This document shows positions 40,892-50,906 of a stretch of DNA of 64,000 nucleotides, one piece after another. A program made the translations under genes and the position numbers. Origin of the DNA: Bacteroidales bacterium (GTDB lineage Bacteria > Bacillota > Clostridia > Lachnospirales > Lachnospiraceae); the NCBI GenBank assembly GCA_023664535.1, contig JAMPFJ010000004.1:62001-126000 (forward strand), given 5' to 3'. The notes beneath the pieces were generated by a model. That model saw only the letters and a list, made by a program, of their open reading frames with translations, searched no databases and was not told the DNA's origin. Positions within the stretch are counted from its first letter, which is position 1; every line of letters begins with the position of its first letter.

Positions 40892-42118
40892 ATGACCAGA
40901 CAATTACGCCGGCGAATCATGCTCTCGATGATGACGCTGCTCTCGATTACCTTTATCAGTATTATTGCTGCCATCAATGTATGGATTCGTGCCGGAAACC
41001 AGGCAGAAGCGGATAATCATCTCCGCTTTTTAATGCAACGGGAAATGGAGCCGGATATGCCGGAGCCAAAGGAGCCGCCCAAACCGGACAACCGCCGGGC
41101 AGAGGTTGCCACCGCCCATTTTATTCTGGCTAAATATACCTCGGACAGACATTTGCTCTCGATTGAAAATTCTTTATCCGACAGCTACAGCGAAGAGGAA
41201 ATAAAACAATATTGCGACGAGATTCTGGAAAAGGACAGTCCGCAGGGAACAATCGGACAGCTTCGCTATACCCTGCGGCGGGATGACAACGGCATCACCA
41301 TCGCCTTTATCGACCACTCCGCCGCCAAAAAAAACGCCGGGAACCTTCTCCTCATCTCTCTTGTTCTCGGCGTAACCGGGCTGATTATGTTTGCCCTTTT
41401 ATCCTACCGTCTGTCCGGACTTATGGTACGTCCCGTAGAAGAGGCTTTTCAAAAACAAAAGCAGTTTATTTCCGATGCCAGCCATGAGTTAAAGACCCCG
41501 ATTACGGTAATTTTGTCTAACAGTGAGCTTTTAGGGGATGAAATCGGGGAAAACAGGCGTCTTTCCTATATCCAGCAGGAATGCGACCGGATGAACCACC
41601 TGGTCGCTTCCCTTCTGACGTTAACCCGCTTAGAGCAGACCCCCTACGAATCGGTAGAAAAAAACCGGTTTTCCCTCAGCGATGCCCTTTGGGAAAGGAT
41701 TCTCCCCCTGGAAAGCATCGCCTTTGAAAAGGGAATTACCATGCAGGAAAATATTGCTCCGGATATCCTGCTTTACGGAGTAAAGGAACAGCTTCAGCAG
41801 GTTGCCGCCATCTTTATGGATAACGCCTTTTCCCATACCGCAAAGCAGGGGATTATCAACATTTCCCTTGAAGAAACTCCGCATCACATTGTCTTTACCG
41901 TCAGCAACACCGGCGACCCTGTTCCCGAAGAGGAACAGGACAAACTGTTTGAACGGTTTTACCGGTCGGACAAGGCGAGAAACCGTGCCGGCGGACATTA
42001 CGGTCTTGGACTTTCCATCGCCAAAACCATTGTCACCAACCATAAGGGAAGGATTCATATCGAATGCCGGGACGGAATGACTTCGTTTATTGCCACGTTT
42101 AAGCGGACGGAAAAATAG
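40892..42118 (+). CDS. Sensor histidine kinase (HisKA type)
   Basis: Membrane kinase of 408 aa, partner of the regulator at 40170. A first membrane helix (about 10-28) and a second (about 150-172) frame an extracytoplasmic sensor loop of some 120 residues rich in Pro and Glu near its start (EPDMPEPKEPPKPDN). The HisKA dimerisation helix has FISDASHELKTPITVI with the phospho-acceptor His near residue 199. The ATPase domain has the N box FMDNAFSHT, VSNTGDPV, LFERFYRSDKA and HYGLGLSIAKTIV. All catalytic boxes look intact. SD AAGGAG precedes the ATG. The sensed signal is unknown; given the neighbouring exporter it may be a cell-wall-active compound. Confidence 0.95.
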   Translation: MTRQLRRRIMLSMMTLLSITFISIIAAINVWIRAGNQAEADNHLRFLMQREMEPDMPEPKEPPKPDNRRAEVATAHFILAKYTSDRHLLSIENSLSDSYSEEEIKQYCDEILEKDSPQGTIGQLRYTLRRDDNGITIAFIDHSAAKKNAGNLLLISLVLGVTGLIMFALLSYRLSGLMVRPVEEAFQKQKQFISDASHELKTPITVILSNSELLGDEIGENRRLSYIQQECDRMNHLVASLLTLTRLEQTPYESVEKNRFSLSDALWERILPLESIAFEKGITMQENIAPDILLYGVKEQLQQVAAIFMDNAFSHTAKQGIINISLEETPHHIVFTVSNTGDPVPEEEQDKLFERFYRSDKARNRAGGHYGLGLSIAKTIVTNHKGRIHIECRDGMTSFIATFKRTEK

Positions 42119-42123
42119 GAGTA

Positions 42124-43812
42124 CTACTGTGCTTTCTTCGCCGCTTTCTCTTCCTTAATCACTTTCTGGAACTCTTTCATGTCCCTTGCAATTTCACCGC
42201 TTAACAGCAGCATACAGATAAGGTTGGGAATCGCCATCAGCGCATTGGCAATATCCGATAAATTCCAGACCAAATCCAGCGTCTGGGTTGCCCCCACATA
42301 AGCAACCGCCGAAAAGAACACACGGTAAATCATATTAAACTTATGGGTTCCCAATATATACTCAAATGCCTTCTCGCCATGGTACTCCCAGCCAAGAATG
42401 GTGGAAAAGGCAAACAGCGCAATACCGATGGCAACCAGCCAGCCGCCGGCAGACCCCAACACCGTCTTAAATGCCTGAATCGTAAGGGAAGAACCGACAA
42501 TCAGTTCGTCTAACACATAGGAACCGTCTGCGCCAAAATTATAGACATTTTTATCGTTCCCCTGCCATGTACCGGTAATCTTTCCGTCTGCAACGGCAGC
42601 CTCCGTTACCCCGGAAGCGATATTTTCCGCATTTCCTATATACGGGGTAAGCTCAAGGGCAGTATTTCCCGCCGTCAGGGTAACCGTATCCCCTTCAATC
42701 GCCATATCATATTCTGTCGTCACGGTTTTTCCATGGTCATCGGCCTCCACCACCATTTTTGTCCCGTTTACTGCATATGTACCGACCATCGATTCCTTTG
42801 TCATACCGAGAACCCCGGAGGAGGCGATGGCAAGACCCGTAATCGTACAAACCACAATCGTATCCCAAAATGTTCCCGTCATGTTGATGTAACCCTGGCG
42901 GACCGGATTATCCGTTGTTGCGGCAGCAGCAGTAATCGCTGCCGAACCCATACCTGCCTCATTGGAAAATACACCTCTTGCCACACCGTAACGCATTGCC
43001 CCCATCAATGAAGCAACTACCGTTCCCAGTGCTCCGCCGGATACAGCCTTTACGCTGAATGCCATAGAAAAAACTGTTGCCACTCCGGAGGGTACGTTTT
43101 CAATATTACCAATGATAACCATCAACCCGCAAATCACATAAAATATTGCCATTAATGGCACTACCACGGAGGACACCTTGGAAATACTCTTAATCCCTCC
43201 TACGATAATCAGCAGTGCCAGTACCGTAATCACAATACCCACAATCCACATGGGAAAATCAAAGGTTTCATTCAGCGCAGAGGCAATGGAATTTGCCTGG
43301 GTCATATTCCCGATACCGAAGGATGCCACCACAGTAAACAGGGCAAACAGCCAGCCAAGAACGCTGCCGAAGGTCTTATTTTTCAAAGCCTTCTTCATCG
43401 TATACATCGGTCCGCCGGACATCTCGCCTTTTTCATTCACTTCACGGTACTTGATGGCAAGCATGCATTCCGAAAATTTAGAGGTCAGTCCGAAACAGGC
43501 AGACACCCACATCCATACCAGCGCTCCCGGTCCTCCGGAAACCATGGCGGTTGCCACACCGACAATATTCCCCGTACCAATCGTTGCCGCCAATGCGGTA
43601 GTCAGCGCCGAAAAGGGCGACACGTCTCCCTCGCCTCTGCTCTTCGTCCGTGCTTCCTTGCTTAACGTACTCTTTAGCGCATACGGCAGATTTCTCCACG
43701 GAAGAAAACCGGTACGGATTGTCAGAAAAATTCCTGTACCCACTAACAATACCAGCATAACCGGTCCCCAGACAAAATCATCCACTGCACTTACCATTTC
43801 TGAAAAATTCAT
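42124..43812 (-). CDS. Sodium:alanine/glycine symporter (AGCS family) with an inserted domain
   Basis: Amino-acid symporter of 562 aa; the family is usually 450-490. Family marks are LTTALAATIGTGNIVGVATA and GGPGALVWMWVSACFG near the start, GVARGVFSNEAGMGSAAI near 280 and FSTILGWEYHGEKAFEYILG near 475. Between the helix ending near 335 and the one starting near 440, where normal members have a short loop, there is an extra region of about 100 residues rich in Thr, Gly and beta-strand patterns (TVTLTAGNTALELTP, KITGTWQGNDKNVYNFGADG). It is probably an extracytoplasmic domain. It has its own consensus promoter and a leader hairpin. Confidence 0.92.
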   Translation of the reverse strand: MNFSEMVSAVDDFVWGPVMLVLLVGTGIFLTIRTGFLPWRNLPYALKSTLSKEARTKSRGEGDVSPFSALTTALAATIGTGNIVGVATAMVSGGPGALVWMWVSACFGLTSKFSECMLAIKYREVNEKGEMSGGPMYTMKKALKNKTFGSVLGWLFALFTVVASFGIGNMTQANSIASALNETFDFPMWIVGIVITVLALLIIVGGIKSISKVSSVVVPLMAIFYVICGLMVIIGNIENVPSGVATVFSMAFSVKAVSGGALGTVVASLMGAMRYGVARGVFSNEAGMGSAAITAAAATTDNPVRQGYINMTGTFWDTIVVCTITGLAIASSGVLGMTKESMVGTYAVNGTKMVVEADDHGKTVTTEYDMAIEGDTVTLTAGNTALELTPYIGNAENIASGVTEAAVADGKITGTWQGNDKNVYNFGADGSYVLDELIVGSSLTIQAFKTVLGSAGGWLVAIGIALFAFSTILGWEYHGEKAFEYILGTHKFNMIYRVFFSAVAYVGATQTLDLVWNLSDIANALMAIPNLICMLLLSGEIARDMKEFQKVIKEEKAAKKAQ

Positions 43813-43852
43813 TATCTTCTCCTTCTTCCCTATCGTATTTTACAAAGTAAAA

Positions 43853-43876
43853 GAGGACAACTCGCCTATTGTCCTC
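43853..43876 (-). terminator. Hairpin in the leader of the AGCS gene (terminator or attenuator)
   Basis: GAGGACAA (43853-43860) pairs with TTGTCCTC (43869-43876), loop of 8. On the minus strand TTTTACTTT follows. It lies between the promoter at 43892-43921 and the start at 43812, so it may be an attenuator of the symporter gene or a barrier against read-through from the ABC operon upstream. Confidence 0.55.
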
Positions 43877-43891
43877 CTTTGGAATAAAAAT

Positions 43892-43921
43892 ACTATACAC
43901 AATCCTATTCGGGTTTGTCAA
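43892..43921 (-). promoter_or_regulatory. Promoter of the AGCS symporter gene
   Basis: Minus strand: consensus -35 TTGACA (43921-43916), 18-base spacer, -10 TATAGT (43897-43892), about 80 bases before the start at 43812. Confidence 0.75.
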
Positions 43922-43935
43922 GGAATATTTCCATT

Positions 43936-46900
43936 TTATTCCACCGATTTCAAGGATTCCGCCATATCTATCCCCTCCAGCTTCTTCGACATAAAGAAAT
44001 TGACAATCTGATTAAACAGCAGCGTCAGCACAACGCTGGCAGCAAAGCTTACCCCGGTTACCTGTACATCGAATGCAATCGCCTCAATTTTAATCTGGCT
44101 CATGACAAAAGCGTGCAGATAATGTCCGAGTGCCACCCCCAGCAGGCTTCCCAGCAGGGTTAGCACAATATTCTCCCGGAATACATAAGAATTCGTTTCC
44201 TCCCGGTAAAAACCCAGCACCTTAATCGTGGCAATCTCCCGGATTCTCTCGGTAATATTGATATTATTCAGATTATAAATGACGATAAATGCCAGCATGG
44301 CGGCGCAGACAACAACTAAAATCACCACATAATCAAGGCTTTTCATCATATCGCCCACCTGTTTTTCCGTATCTTCACTGACCGAAACCATGGTCACCCC
44401 GTCCTGCTTCATCAGCCCTGCCGCCACATTATGCGCATCCACGCCCTCCTCTACACGGATAAGCATTTCGTTGTATTCCGGCTCTTCACCAAAGAGCGCC
44501 ACATAGGTCGCCGGTGTCATCACCGCATAATGGTTAAAATAATTCTCATATATCCCGGTGACGGTAACACTTCCCCCCTTTAAGTCACTGTTTTGAAGCG
44601 TTATCCTGTCGCCAATCCCGACATTGCAGTTCTCTGCGATTTTCTGCGTAATAACAGCTTCTCCGTCCTTCGGGAAGTCTACCGCATTCCCAGCTTCGCC
44701 ATGCATATCAATAAATTTTCCAAAATCTTCCTTTTTTTCAGGAACCATCAGGTTTACGCTCTTTGTCTGACCGCCAGCCTGTAAATCCGCACTCTTTCCC
44801 GAGACAAGCAGCGTCTCGGCAATCCCCTCTGCCTGCACTTCCCCCTCGTCAATCCCTGCCTCTAAGTCATAAAGCAAAATCTCGCCAAACTGTTTATCCG
44901 CAATCAGGGCAATGGAATCCCGCATGCCCATACCGGTCACCAGCAGCGCCGTACATCCGCTTACTCCCACAATCATCATAAACAGCCGCTTTTTATAACG
45001 GAACAGATTTCGTACCGATACTTTGTCAATAAACCTTAACCGATTCCAAACCAGCGGCAGCATTTCCAGCAGTACGCGTTTTCCCGCCCTGGGCGCTTTC
45101 GGACGCATCAATGCCGCCGCCATTTCCTGCAGCTCATGATAACAGGATACAAATGTTGTTCCCGCAGAGCAAAGCAGAGCCACAAGCATCGAAATCACCG
45201 CATAATCCGCCTTAAACAGATAATGCATATCTCCCATATCATACATCATTTTATACGCATTCCAAATTACGACGGAAAATGCCCACGTGCCGGCAAAAAA
45301 TCCAACCGCTGCACCGATAATTGCTGCACTTCCGGAATAGGTGATATATTTTCCGATAATCGCTGGATTGGAGTAGCCCAATGCTTTCAGTACCCCTATC
45401 TGCGTCCGCTGCTCCTCCATCATCCGGGTCATGGTAGTCATGCATACCAGCGCCGCCACCAAAAAAAAGAAAATCGGAAATACCTTTGCCACCCCTTCTA
45501 TGATTTTTGCATCGTTTTCAAAGCTTGAATAGCCTGCATTGGTACCTCTTCCCAGCACATAAGTCTCTGCTTTCTCCATATCCGAAAGCTTTTCCTTTGC
45601 CTCTTCAATTTCCTTTTCGGCATCGGGAATTTTTTCATCAAATTCCGCTTTGGCACGATTATACTCCTCCTGCCCCTCCTCTATCTCTTCTTTTGCCTTA
45701 ACAATCTCCTGCTCCTTTTTTCCAAGCAGCCCTCTTGCCGAAGCAAGCTGTTTCTTTCCCTCTTCAATCTGCTCTGCCGCCTGGTCAAGCTGTTCTTTGA
45801 CCGCAGCAAGAAGTCCCGCATCCTTTTCCAGCTCCTTTTTTGCCGCCGCCAGCTGTTTCTTTGTCTGCCGAAAATCAGCCGCCGCCTCGCTTAACTGTGC
45901 CTCTGACCTTTGCAGCTCCTCCTTTGTCCCATCCAAAGTGGCTCTCCATTGCTGCAGCTCCAATTCTTTTGCCGCCTGCTGTTCCGCCGTCAGATAGTCT
46001 TTATTCTCCTCATACTGTTCCACTGCCGCAGCATACTGTAATTCGCTTTGGTCGTATTTCTTTTTTCCGGTATCGTATTTCGCACATTGCTTCTCATATT
46101 TCTTATAATTCGTGTTATATGCCGTGGCGGCCTGGTCATACGCAGTTTTTCCCCTGTTATAGGCATCCAGATTTGCCTCGTAGGTCTGCCGTCCCGTCTG
46201 GTATTCCTCTTCCTTTTGCAACAGGGTCTGCTCATTGGCAGATAGCGTTCTTTTCGCCTGATAGACTGCTCCCTCCCCGTCAGCAATCTGCTGTCTTCCG
46301 TCGCTCAGGGTCTTTCCTGCATCCTCAAGCTCCTTTTTTCCTTTCGCCTTTTCCCTCTGCAGCTCCCTGTCCGCATCCTCTATTTCCTCCATCGCCTCAG
46401 CATAAATACGGTTATACCGTTTTTCCGCCTGCTCTGCGCAAAGCTGCTTCCATGTATCCTCCTGGGAATCTGCCAGTTCTTCATAGTCATCGGAATATAT
46501 GGCAGCCTCCTTATCCAGCGCCACATAGATATCCGTATCATAATCCAGATTAAACGCCTCTGCTTCCAGATAAATATACCCGTCTATCGTACCGTCCCCG
46601 ATAGCGGTTGTTCCCCGCTGATAAAGGATATACAGCGGAGAACGCACAAGCCCGACAATCGTATAGGTTTTCCCGCTAAATTTATCTGCATCCTCTCTGT
46701 CATTGGCAGAGGCCACCATAAGGGTTTTTCCAATGTCGTTTTCATTAAACAAATGCTCGTCCGCAAGACACTCTCCTGCATTTTCCGGCATTCTTCCCTC
46801 CGTAAGCTGCGGCACATTTACCTGACTCGGACGCTCTATCGTTTTAATCACCAGTTCCGCCCCATCCTCCTGCTCCAACAGGATATCCACGCTTTTACAG

Positions 46901-47160
46901 CCCTCCACTACGGCATTTTCGGCACTGTCGGCAAGCATCGTCTCCGCATCCTCGTCAAAACCCAGTGTAGACAGCAGATGAAAATCAAAAAATTTCCGGT
47001 CCTCCAGATAATTGTCCGCAGTATGAAGCATTGTCTCATACGCCACCTTAAGTCCGGCAAAAAATCCCACGCCAAGGGCAACAATCAATAAAATCGCCAT
47101 GTACCTGCCAAAGCTCGATTTAATTTCCCGAATTGTTGACTTTACCATTCCCTTACTCAT
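43936..47160 (-). CDS. FtsX-family ABC transporter permease with long coiled-coil insert
   Basis: Membrane protein of 1074 aa. A first membrane helix (about 18-40, YMAILLIVALGVGFFAG) is followed by an extracytoplasmic domain that contains a very long Glu/Lys/Gln/Ala-rich coiled coil (about 235-535, for example KELEDAGKTLSDGRQQIADG). Then come FtsX helices (about 565-585, 615-640 and 665-685), a second extracytoplasmic domain, and a last set of helices near 950-1055. This is the two-FtsX-domain type common in Clostridia. The coiled coil could span the periplasm-like space or wall and contact other proteins. It follows its ATPase gene by 37 bases. Cargo unknown; lipids, peptides or wall hydrolase activation are possible. 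Confidence 0.9.
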   Translation of the reverse strand: MSKGMVKSTIREIKSSFGRYMAILLIVALGVGFFAGLKVAYETMLHTADNYLEDRKFFDFHLLSTLGFDEDAETMLADSAENAVVEGCKSVDILLEQEDGAELVIKTIERPSQVNVPQLTEGRMPENAGECLADEHLFNENDIGKTLMVASANDREDADKFSGKTYTIVGLVRSPLYILYQRGTTAIGDGTIDGYIYLEAEAFNLDYDTDIYVALDKEAAIYSDDYEELADSQEDTWKQLCAEQAEKRYNRIYAEAMEEIEDADRELQREKAKGKKELEDAGKTLSDGRQQIADGEGAVYQAKRTLSANEQTLLQKEEEYQTGRQTYEANLDAYNRGKTAYDQAATAYNTNYKKYEKQCAKYDTGKKKYDQSELQYAAAVEQYEENKDYLTAEQQAAKELELQQWRATLDGTKEELQRSEAQLSEAAADFRQTKKQLAAAKKELEKDAGLLAAVKEQLDQAAEQIEEGKKQLASARGLLGKKEQEIVKAKEEIEEGQEEYNRAKAEFDEKIPDAEKEIEEAKEKLSDMEKAETYVLGRGTNAGYSSFENDAKIIEGVAKVFPIFFFLVAALVCMTTMTRMMEEQRTQIGVLKALGYSNPAIIGKYITYSGSAAIIGAAVGFFAGTWAFSVVIWNAYKMMYDMGDMHYLFKADYAVISMLVALLCSAGTTFVSCYHELQEMAAALMRPKAPRAGKRVLLEMLPLVWNRLRFIDKVSVRNLFRYKKRLFMMIVGVSGCTALLVTGMGMRDSIALIADKQFGEILLYDLEAGIDEGEVQAEGIAETLLVSGKSADLQAGGQTKSVNLMVPEKKEDFGKFIDMHGEAGNAVDFPKDGEAVITQKIAENCNVGIGDRITLQNSDLKGGSVTVTGIYENYFNHYAVMTPATYVALFGEEPEYNEMLIRVEEGVDAHNVAAGLMKQDGVTMVSVSEDTEKQVGDMMKSLDYVVILVVVCAAMLAFIVIYNLNNINITERIREIATIKVLGFYREETNSYVFRENIVLTLLGSLLGVALGHYLHAFVMSQIKIEAIAFDVQVTGVSFAASVVLTLLFNQIVNFFMSKKLEGIDMAESLKSVE

Positions 47161-47197
47161 CTTTACCTCATCCTGTTTTCTTCTCCAAGGTTCATCC

Positions 47198-47902
47198 CTA
47201 CCACTCCAGTTCGTCTACGTCTACAGTATGTTCATTTCTGCGCATTTGCGCAATCTTCCCGCTCTTTACCGTGATAACTCTGTCCGCCATGGCAGTTAAC
47301 GCCTGATTATGCGTAATGACCACCACCGTAGTCCCTGTCCGCTTACCGGTATCCTGCAGCAGCTTCAGCACCGACTTTCCGGTCCGGTAATCCAAGGCTC
47401 CTGTCGGCTCATCACAGAGAAGCAGCTTGGGATTCTTCGCCAACGCCCTTGCGATTGCCACCCGCTGCTGCTCTCCGCCGGAGAGCTGTGCCGGAAAATT
47501 GTTCAGCCGTTCGGCAAGCCCCACCTGCGTCAATACCTCTTTTGCATCCAACGGATTTTTACAAATCTGAGATGCCAGTTCTACATTTTCCAGTGCCGTC
47601 AAATTGCCCACCAGATTATAAAACTGAAATACAAATCCCACATCATACCGCCGATAGGTCGTCAGTTCTTTTTTATTCAGAGAAGATATCACCTTACCGT
47701 CCAGCCGGACTTCCCCCTCGGTCAGCGTATCCATCCCGCCAAGAATATTGAGTATGGTTGTCTTTCCCGCTCCGGAAGCGCCCACAATAATGCAAAACTC
47801 CCCCCGTTCAATCTCAAAATCCACCCCGGAAAGTGCGTGAATCTTTACTTCCCCGGTCTGATAGCATTTACTTACATTCCTAAACTCTACAAAAGCGCTC
47901 AT
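47198..47902 (-). CDS. ABC transporter ATPase of the FtsX-type exporter
   Basis: Cytosolic ATPase of 234 aa of the LolD/MacB branch. Walker A is [19 protein letters not shown] near residue 40, Q-loop [12 protein letters not shown], signature [16 protein letters not shown] near 138, Walker [16 protein letters not shown], and the His switch [10 protein letters not shown]. The start at 47902 ([15 protein letters not shown]) has GGAGGAGG before it; an upstream frame to 47932 is rejected. It lies directly upstream of the 1074-aa permease gene and forms a two-gene operon with it. Confidence 0.95.
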   Translation of the reverse strand: MSAFVEFRNVSKCYQTGEVKIHALSGVDFEIERGEFCIIVGASGAGKTTILNILGGMDTLTEGEVRLDGKVISSLNKKELTTYRRYDVGFVFQFYNLVGNLTALENVELASQICKNPLDAKEVLTQVGLAERLNNFPAQLSGGEQQRVAIARALAKNPKLLLCDEPTGALDYRTGKSVLKLLQDTGKRTGTTVVVITHNQALTAMADRVITVKSGKIAQMRRNEHTVDVDELEW

Positions 47903-47947
47903 GCATCCTCCTCCACATTTAATCGGTATCACCGCTAAAACCCATAA

Positions 47948-49735
47948 CTATCTCAATCCGTTTACAATCCGGTTAATCAATGCCACCCGGTTAAACGGTG
48001 TCATCAGATAAAACCCGTCTGCAAAATCCATCGCTTTTCTGCCGATTTCCACGCTGATTTCTTCCGCTGTATCCTCTGCCTCCTGCCTGCTCATTTCCGC
48101 CTTATAGCGGCAGATAATTTCATCCGGCACATCGATGCCGGGAAGTTCATTCTTCATAAACATGGCGTTTTTTAAGCTGACTAACGGCATAATCCCCAGA
48201 ATAATCTTTGCTCCGGTCCGCCTTTTCAGTTCTCTTACCCGTTCCATATCCGCATCGGAATATACCGGCTGGGTCAGAAAATAACTGCATCCCGCCGCCA
48301 TCTTTTTCTTCATCCTGTCCGCTATGGCATCAATGTTAACTCCGGCATAATTCAACGCCCCGCCATAAAAGAAGGGCTCTTCCCTGAAAATTTCCAGATT
48401 CATTTTCTTTACATATTCCATCAGCTTAACAGAATTTACGTCAAATACCCCGGTAACCAGACTACGGTCATCCCTCGCCACCGGGTCTCCGGTAATAATC
48501 AGCATATCCCGGATTCCGTTAATATGTCCGCCTAAAATAGCAGAACGGAGCGCAATCAGATTGCGGTCCCGGCAGGATACATGAGGCATCACACGGACAC
48601 CGGTTTTTCCCGCAATATATATCCCCATTTCAAAGGCTTCCGCTCTCGGTCTTGCCATCGGAGAATCGGAAATCGTAACCAAATCAATATGATTTTCCTT
48701 AAGCTGATATGCCGCCGACAAAAATTTATCTCCGTCGCCGTCAAAGGGAGAATCAATTTCCACCACATATACCCTTTCTCCCCTGTTCAGCTTTTCCATA
48801 AATGCATTGGGCTTTTTAGATGAAACCGCCTTGTCCACAGGCGATACCAGCTTCTTCCCTTTCGGCGTCCTGCTTTTTCCCAGCATGGAGGCTATCGCCT
48901 GCGTATGCTCCGGCGTCGTTCCACAGCATCCGCCAATCAGGTTGATTCCCTTTTCCGTAATCTGCTTCATCACAGAAGCATAGTACGACGGATGGTCCGC
49001 ATACAACTGTCTTCCCCGCAGCATATGCTCATAGCCCGCATTCGGCAAAACGCCTACTATGCTGTCCTTTGTAAAGGTAAGCTCTTCCAGCAGCTTATTC
49101 ATATGCGTAACGCCGATTCCGCAATTAAACCCGAAGCCGTCTATCAACTGTTCGTTTTCCAACTCCTCCACCAGTCTCTGCATCGGATTTCCGTATTGCG
49201 TATAACCCATACGGTTAACGGAAAACTGCGCCAGAATGAAAAGCCCGTCCTTTTCTTTCACCCTGCTGCGCAGGTATTTGGCAATTCCGACTGCCAGCTC
49301 TTTATCGGCAAAGGTTTCCAAAATAAAAATCCGTATTCCCCCGGCTAACAGCGTATCGCAGATAAACCGATACTCCTCCATCACCTGTTTTTCTTCCCGT
49401 TCGTCGCTTATCCGGATAGGACCGACAGAACCGGCAACAAAAACCCTGTCCGCCGCCGCTTCCTTCGCATTTTGCACCGCCGCAATCAGATTTTCCTGTA
49501 TTTCTCCCTGTTCAAACAGCATATGATTAACGGCAAAGGTGTTGGTCCTAATCAATTCCGCCCCTGCCGCAATATATTTTTCATGTATTTCCCTTATCCA
49601 GTCCGGATGTGAAATATTTGCATATTCAGCTTCTCCTGCATTGGGGTGAAGCCGGTTAAAATAAGTTCCCATCGCACCGTCCATCAAAATAATCTGTCTG
49701 GCAATCTTCTCTTTTAGAAGCTTTGGCTGCATCAT
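47948..49735 (-). CDS. Bifunctional homocysteine S-methyltransferase / methylenetetrahydrofolate reductase
   Basis: One-carbon enzyme of 595 aa, cytosolic, similar in design to Bacillus YitJ. Residues 1-285 are a homocysteine S-methyltransferase barrel: LMDGAMGTYFNRL, ELIRTNTFAVN with its Cys-like position as Phe-Ala, and the zinc-binding GGCCGTTPEHTQAI near 265. From about 310 to the end is a MetF-type reductase: VVEIDSPFDGDGDKFL, PHVSCRDRNLIALRSAILG, ITGDPVARDDRS and YFLTQPVYSDADMERV. It could deliver methyl groups to homocysteine or make 5-methyl-THF for methionine synthesis. It follows the AI-2E family gene by 22 bases. No SAM or T-box element was seen upstream. Confidence 0.93.
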   Translation of the reverse strand: MMQPKLLKEKIARQIILMDGAMGTYFNRLHPNAGEAEYANISHPDWIREIHEKYIAAGAELIRTNTFAVNHMLFEQGEIQENLIAAVQNAKEAAADRVFVAGSVGPIRISDEREEKQVMEEYRFICDTLLAGGIRIFILETFADKELAVGIAKYLRSRVKEKDGLFILAQFSVNRMGYTQYGNPMQRLVEELENEQLIDGFGFNCGIGVTHMNKLLEELTFTKDSIVGVLPNAGYEHMLRGRQLYADHPSYYASVMKQITEKGINLIGGCCGTTPEHTQAIASMLGKSRTPKGKKLVSPVDKAVSSKKPNAFMEKLNRGERVYVVEIDSPFDGDGDKFLSAAYQLKENHIDLVTISDSPMARPRAEAFEMGIYIAGKTGVRVMPHVSCRDRNLIALRSAILGGHINGIRDMLIITGDPVARDDRSLVTGVFDVNSVKLMEYVKKMNLEIFREEPFFYGGALNYAGVNIDAIADRMKKKMAAGCSYFLTQPVYSDADMERVRELKRRTGAKIILGIMPLVSLKNAMFMKNELPGIDVPDEIICRYKAEMSRQEAEDTAEEISVEIGRKAMDFADGFYLMTPFNRVALINRIVNGLR

Positions 49736-49757
49736 TTGTTCCCATCCTCCCGGTAAG

Positions 49758-50906
49758 TCATTTTATTTCTTTTACCCTTTTTTTCTCTTTTTTCCGCTTT
49801 TCCATATCCTGTTCTACAATCGTATACAGCACCGCAGTAAACGGAATCCCTAAAAACATGCCGAGAACACCGCCGAATTTTCCTCCGATGATAATTGCCG
49901 CAAAAATCAAAATGGAGGGAATGCCAATGGCATTTCCAACTACATGCGGATAAATCAGCCTATTGTCAATCTGCTGTAAAATTAAAAACAAAGCCAGAAA
50001 GGTTACCGCCTTAATCGGAGATTCCATAATCAATAAAATTACCCCCACCGTACCGCCGAAAAATGCGCCGACCACAGGAATAAGTGCGGTCACGGCAATA
50101 ATTACCCCAATCAGTATCGGATACGGCAGACCCATAATCCCCATACAAAGCGCAATCAGACAGCCAAGAATCATAGCGTCCACGCACTGTCCGGAAATGA
50201 AGCCTGCATAAATTTCATAGGTGATATGTCCAAAGGTTTCCAAGCCTTTCGCAGCTTTTTCCGGAAAATAAACCTCGATAAATTTATATATCCAGTCTTT
50301 TATCGCCTCTTTTTTTGCCAGAATATAAAAAGCAAAGAAAAGCCCGATAAAAAACTTCGTAAACACGGAAAATACGTTTCCCAGTACATTACCGCTCGCC
50401 TTAATCGCCTCAATCACTGAGCGGTTCTCCATAAGCCCAAACATGTTATTAAGCAAATCCTCGTCAAATTTAATATTCTGAACCACGTTGACAATATCCT
50501 CAGATACGCCGAAATTTTTTTCCAGAAATCCAAGCATCGAATCCACCGCCTGCGGTGCCTTTACTGCAATCTGCTTTGCACTGTCCACAATTCCGGGAAT
50601 CACATTAAAGCATACAACCGTAATAATTCCAACCAAAATAAGAAGGGAAATAATGATGGATGCGGTTCTCCTCACCGTATGATTCTCAAATATTCCCTTA
50701 TTTATATGTTTTTCCAGCTCAACCACAATCAGATTAAGCACAAATGCGATTCCAATCCCATAGACAAGCGGTGAAACTGCATCATAACAGGCAGTAAAAA
50801 CCTGTCTGACCAGCGCAAAGTGTTCAACCAAAATGTAGAACAATGCAACGAAAACTATACCCTTAAGCAATATTTTTTCCTTATCCCGAATCATACCGTC
50901 ACCCAT
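49758..50906 (-). CDS. AI-2E family transporter (UPF0118)
   Basis: Polytopic membrane protein of 382 aa of the AI-2E/PerM family. About eight hydrophobic segments are visible, with an early pair (about 12-30 and 40-60), a third near 70-90, an amphipathic soluble stretch (about 100-165), then a C-terminal bundle from 175. It includes the family signature GILMGLPYPILIGVIIAVTALIPVVGA (as MGLPYPILIGVI then ALIPVVGAF) near 245-270. Members have been proposed to export autoinducer-2, auxin-like compounds or sodium; no substrate can be assigned here. The start is uncertain: ATG at 50906, or five codons later at the ATG before IRDKEK. Confidence 0.9.
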   Translation of the reverse strand: MGDGMIRDKEKILLKGIVFVALFYILVEHFALVRQVFTACYDAVSPLVYGIGIAFVLNLIVVELEKHINKGIFENHTVRRTASIIISLLILVGIITVVCFNVIPGIVDSAKQIAVKAPQAVDSMLGFLEKNFGVSEDIVNVVQNIKFDEDLLNNMFGLMENRSVIEAIKASGNVLGNVFSVFTKFFIGLFFAFYILAKKEAIKDWIYKFIEVYFPEKAAKGLETFGHITYEIYAGFISGQCVDAMILGCLIALCMGIMGLPYPILIGVIIAVTALIPVVGAFFGGTVGVILLIMESPIKAVTFLALFLILQQIDNRLIYPHVVGNAIGIPSILIFAAIIIGGKFGGVLGMFLGIPFTAVLYTIVEQDMEKRKKEKKRVKEIK

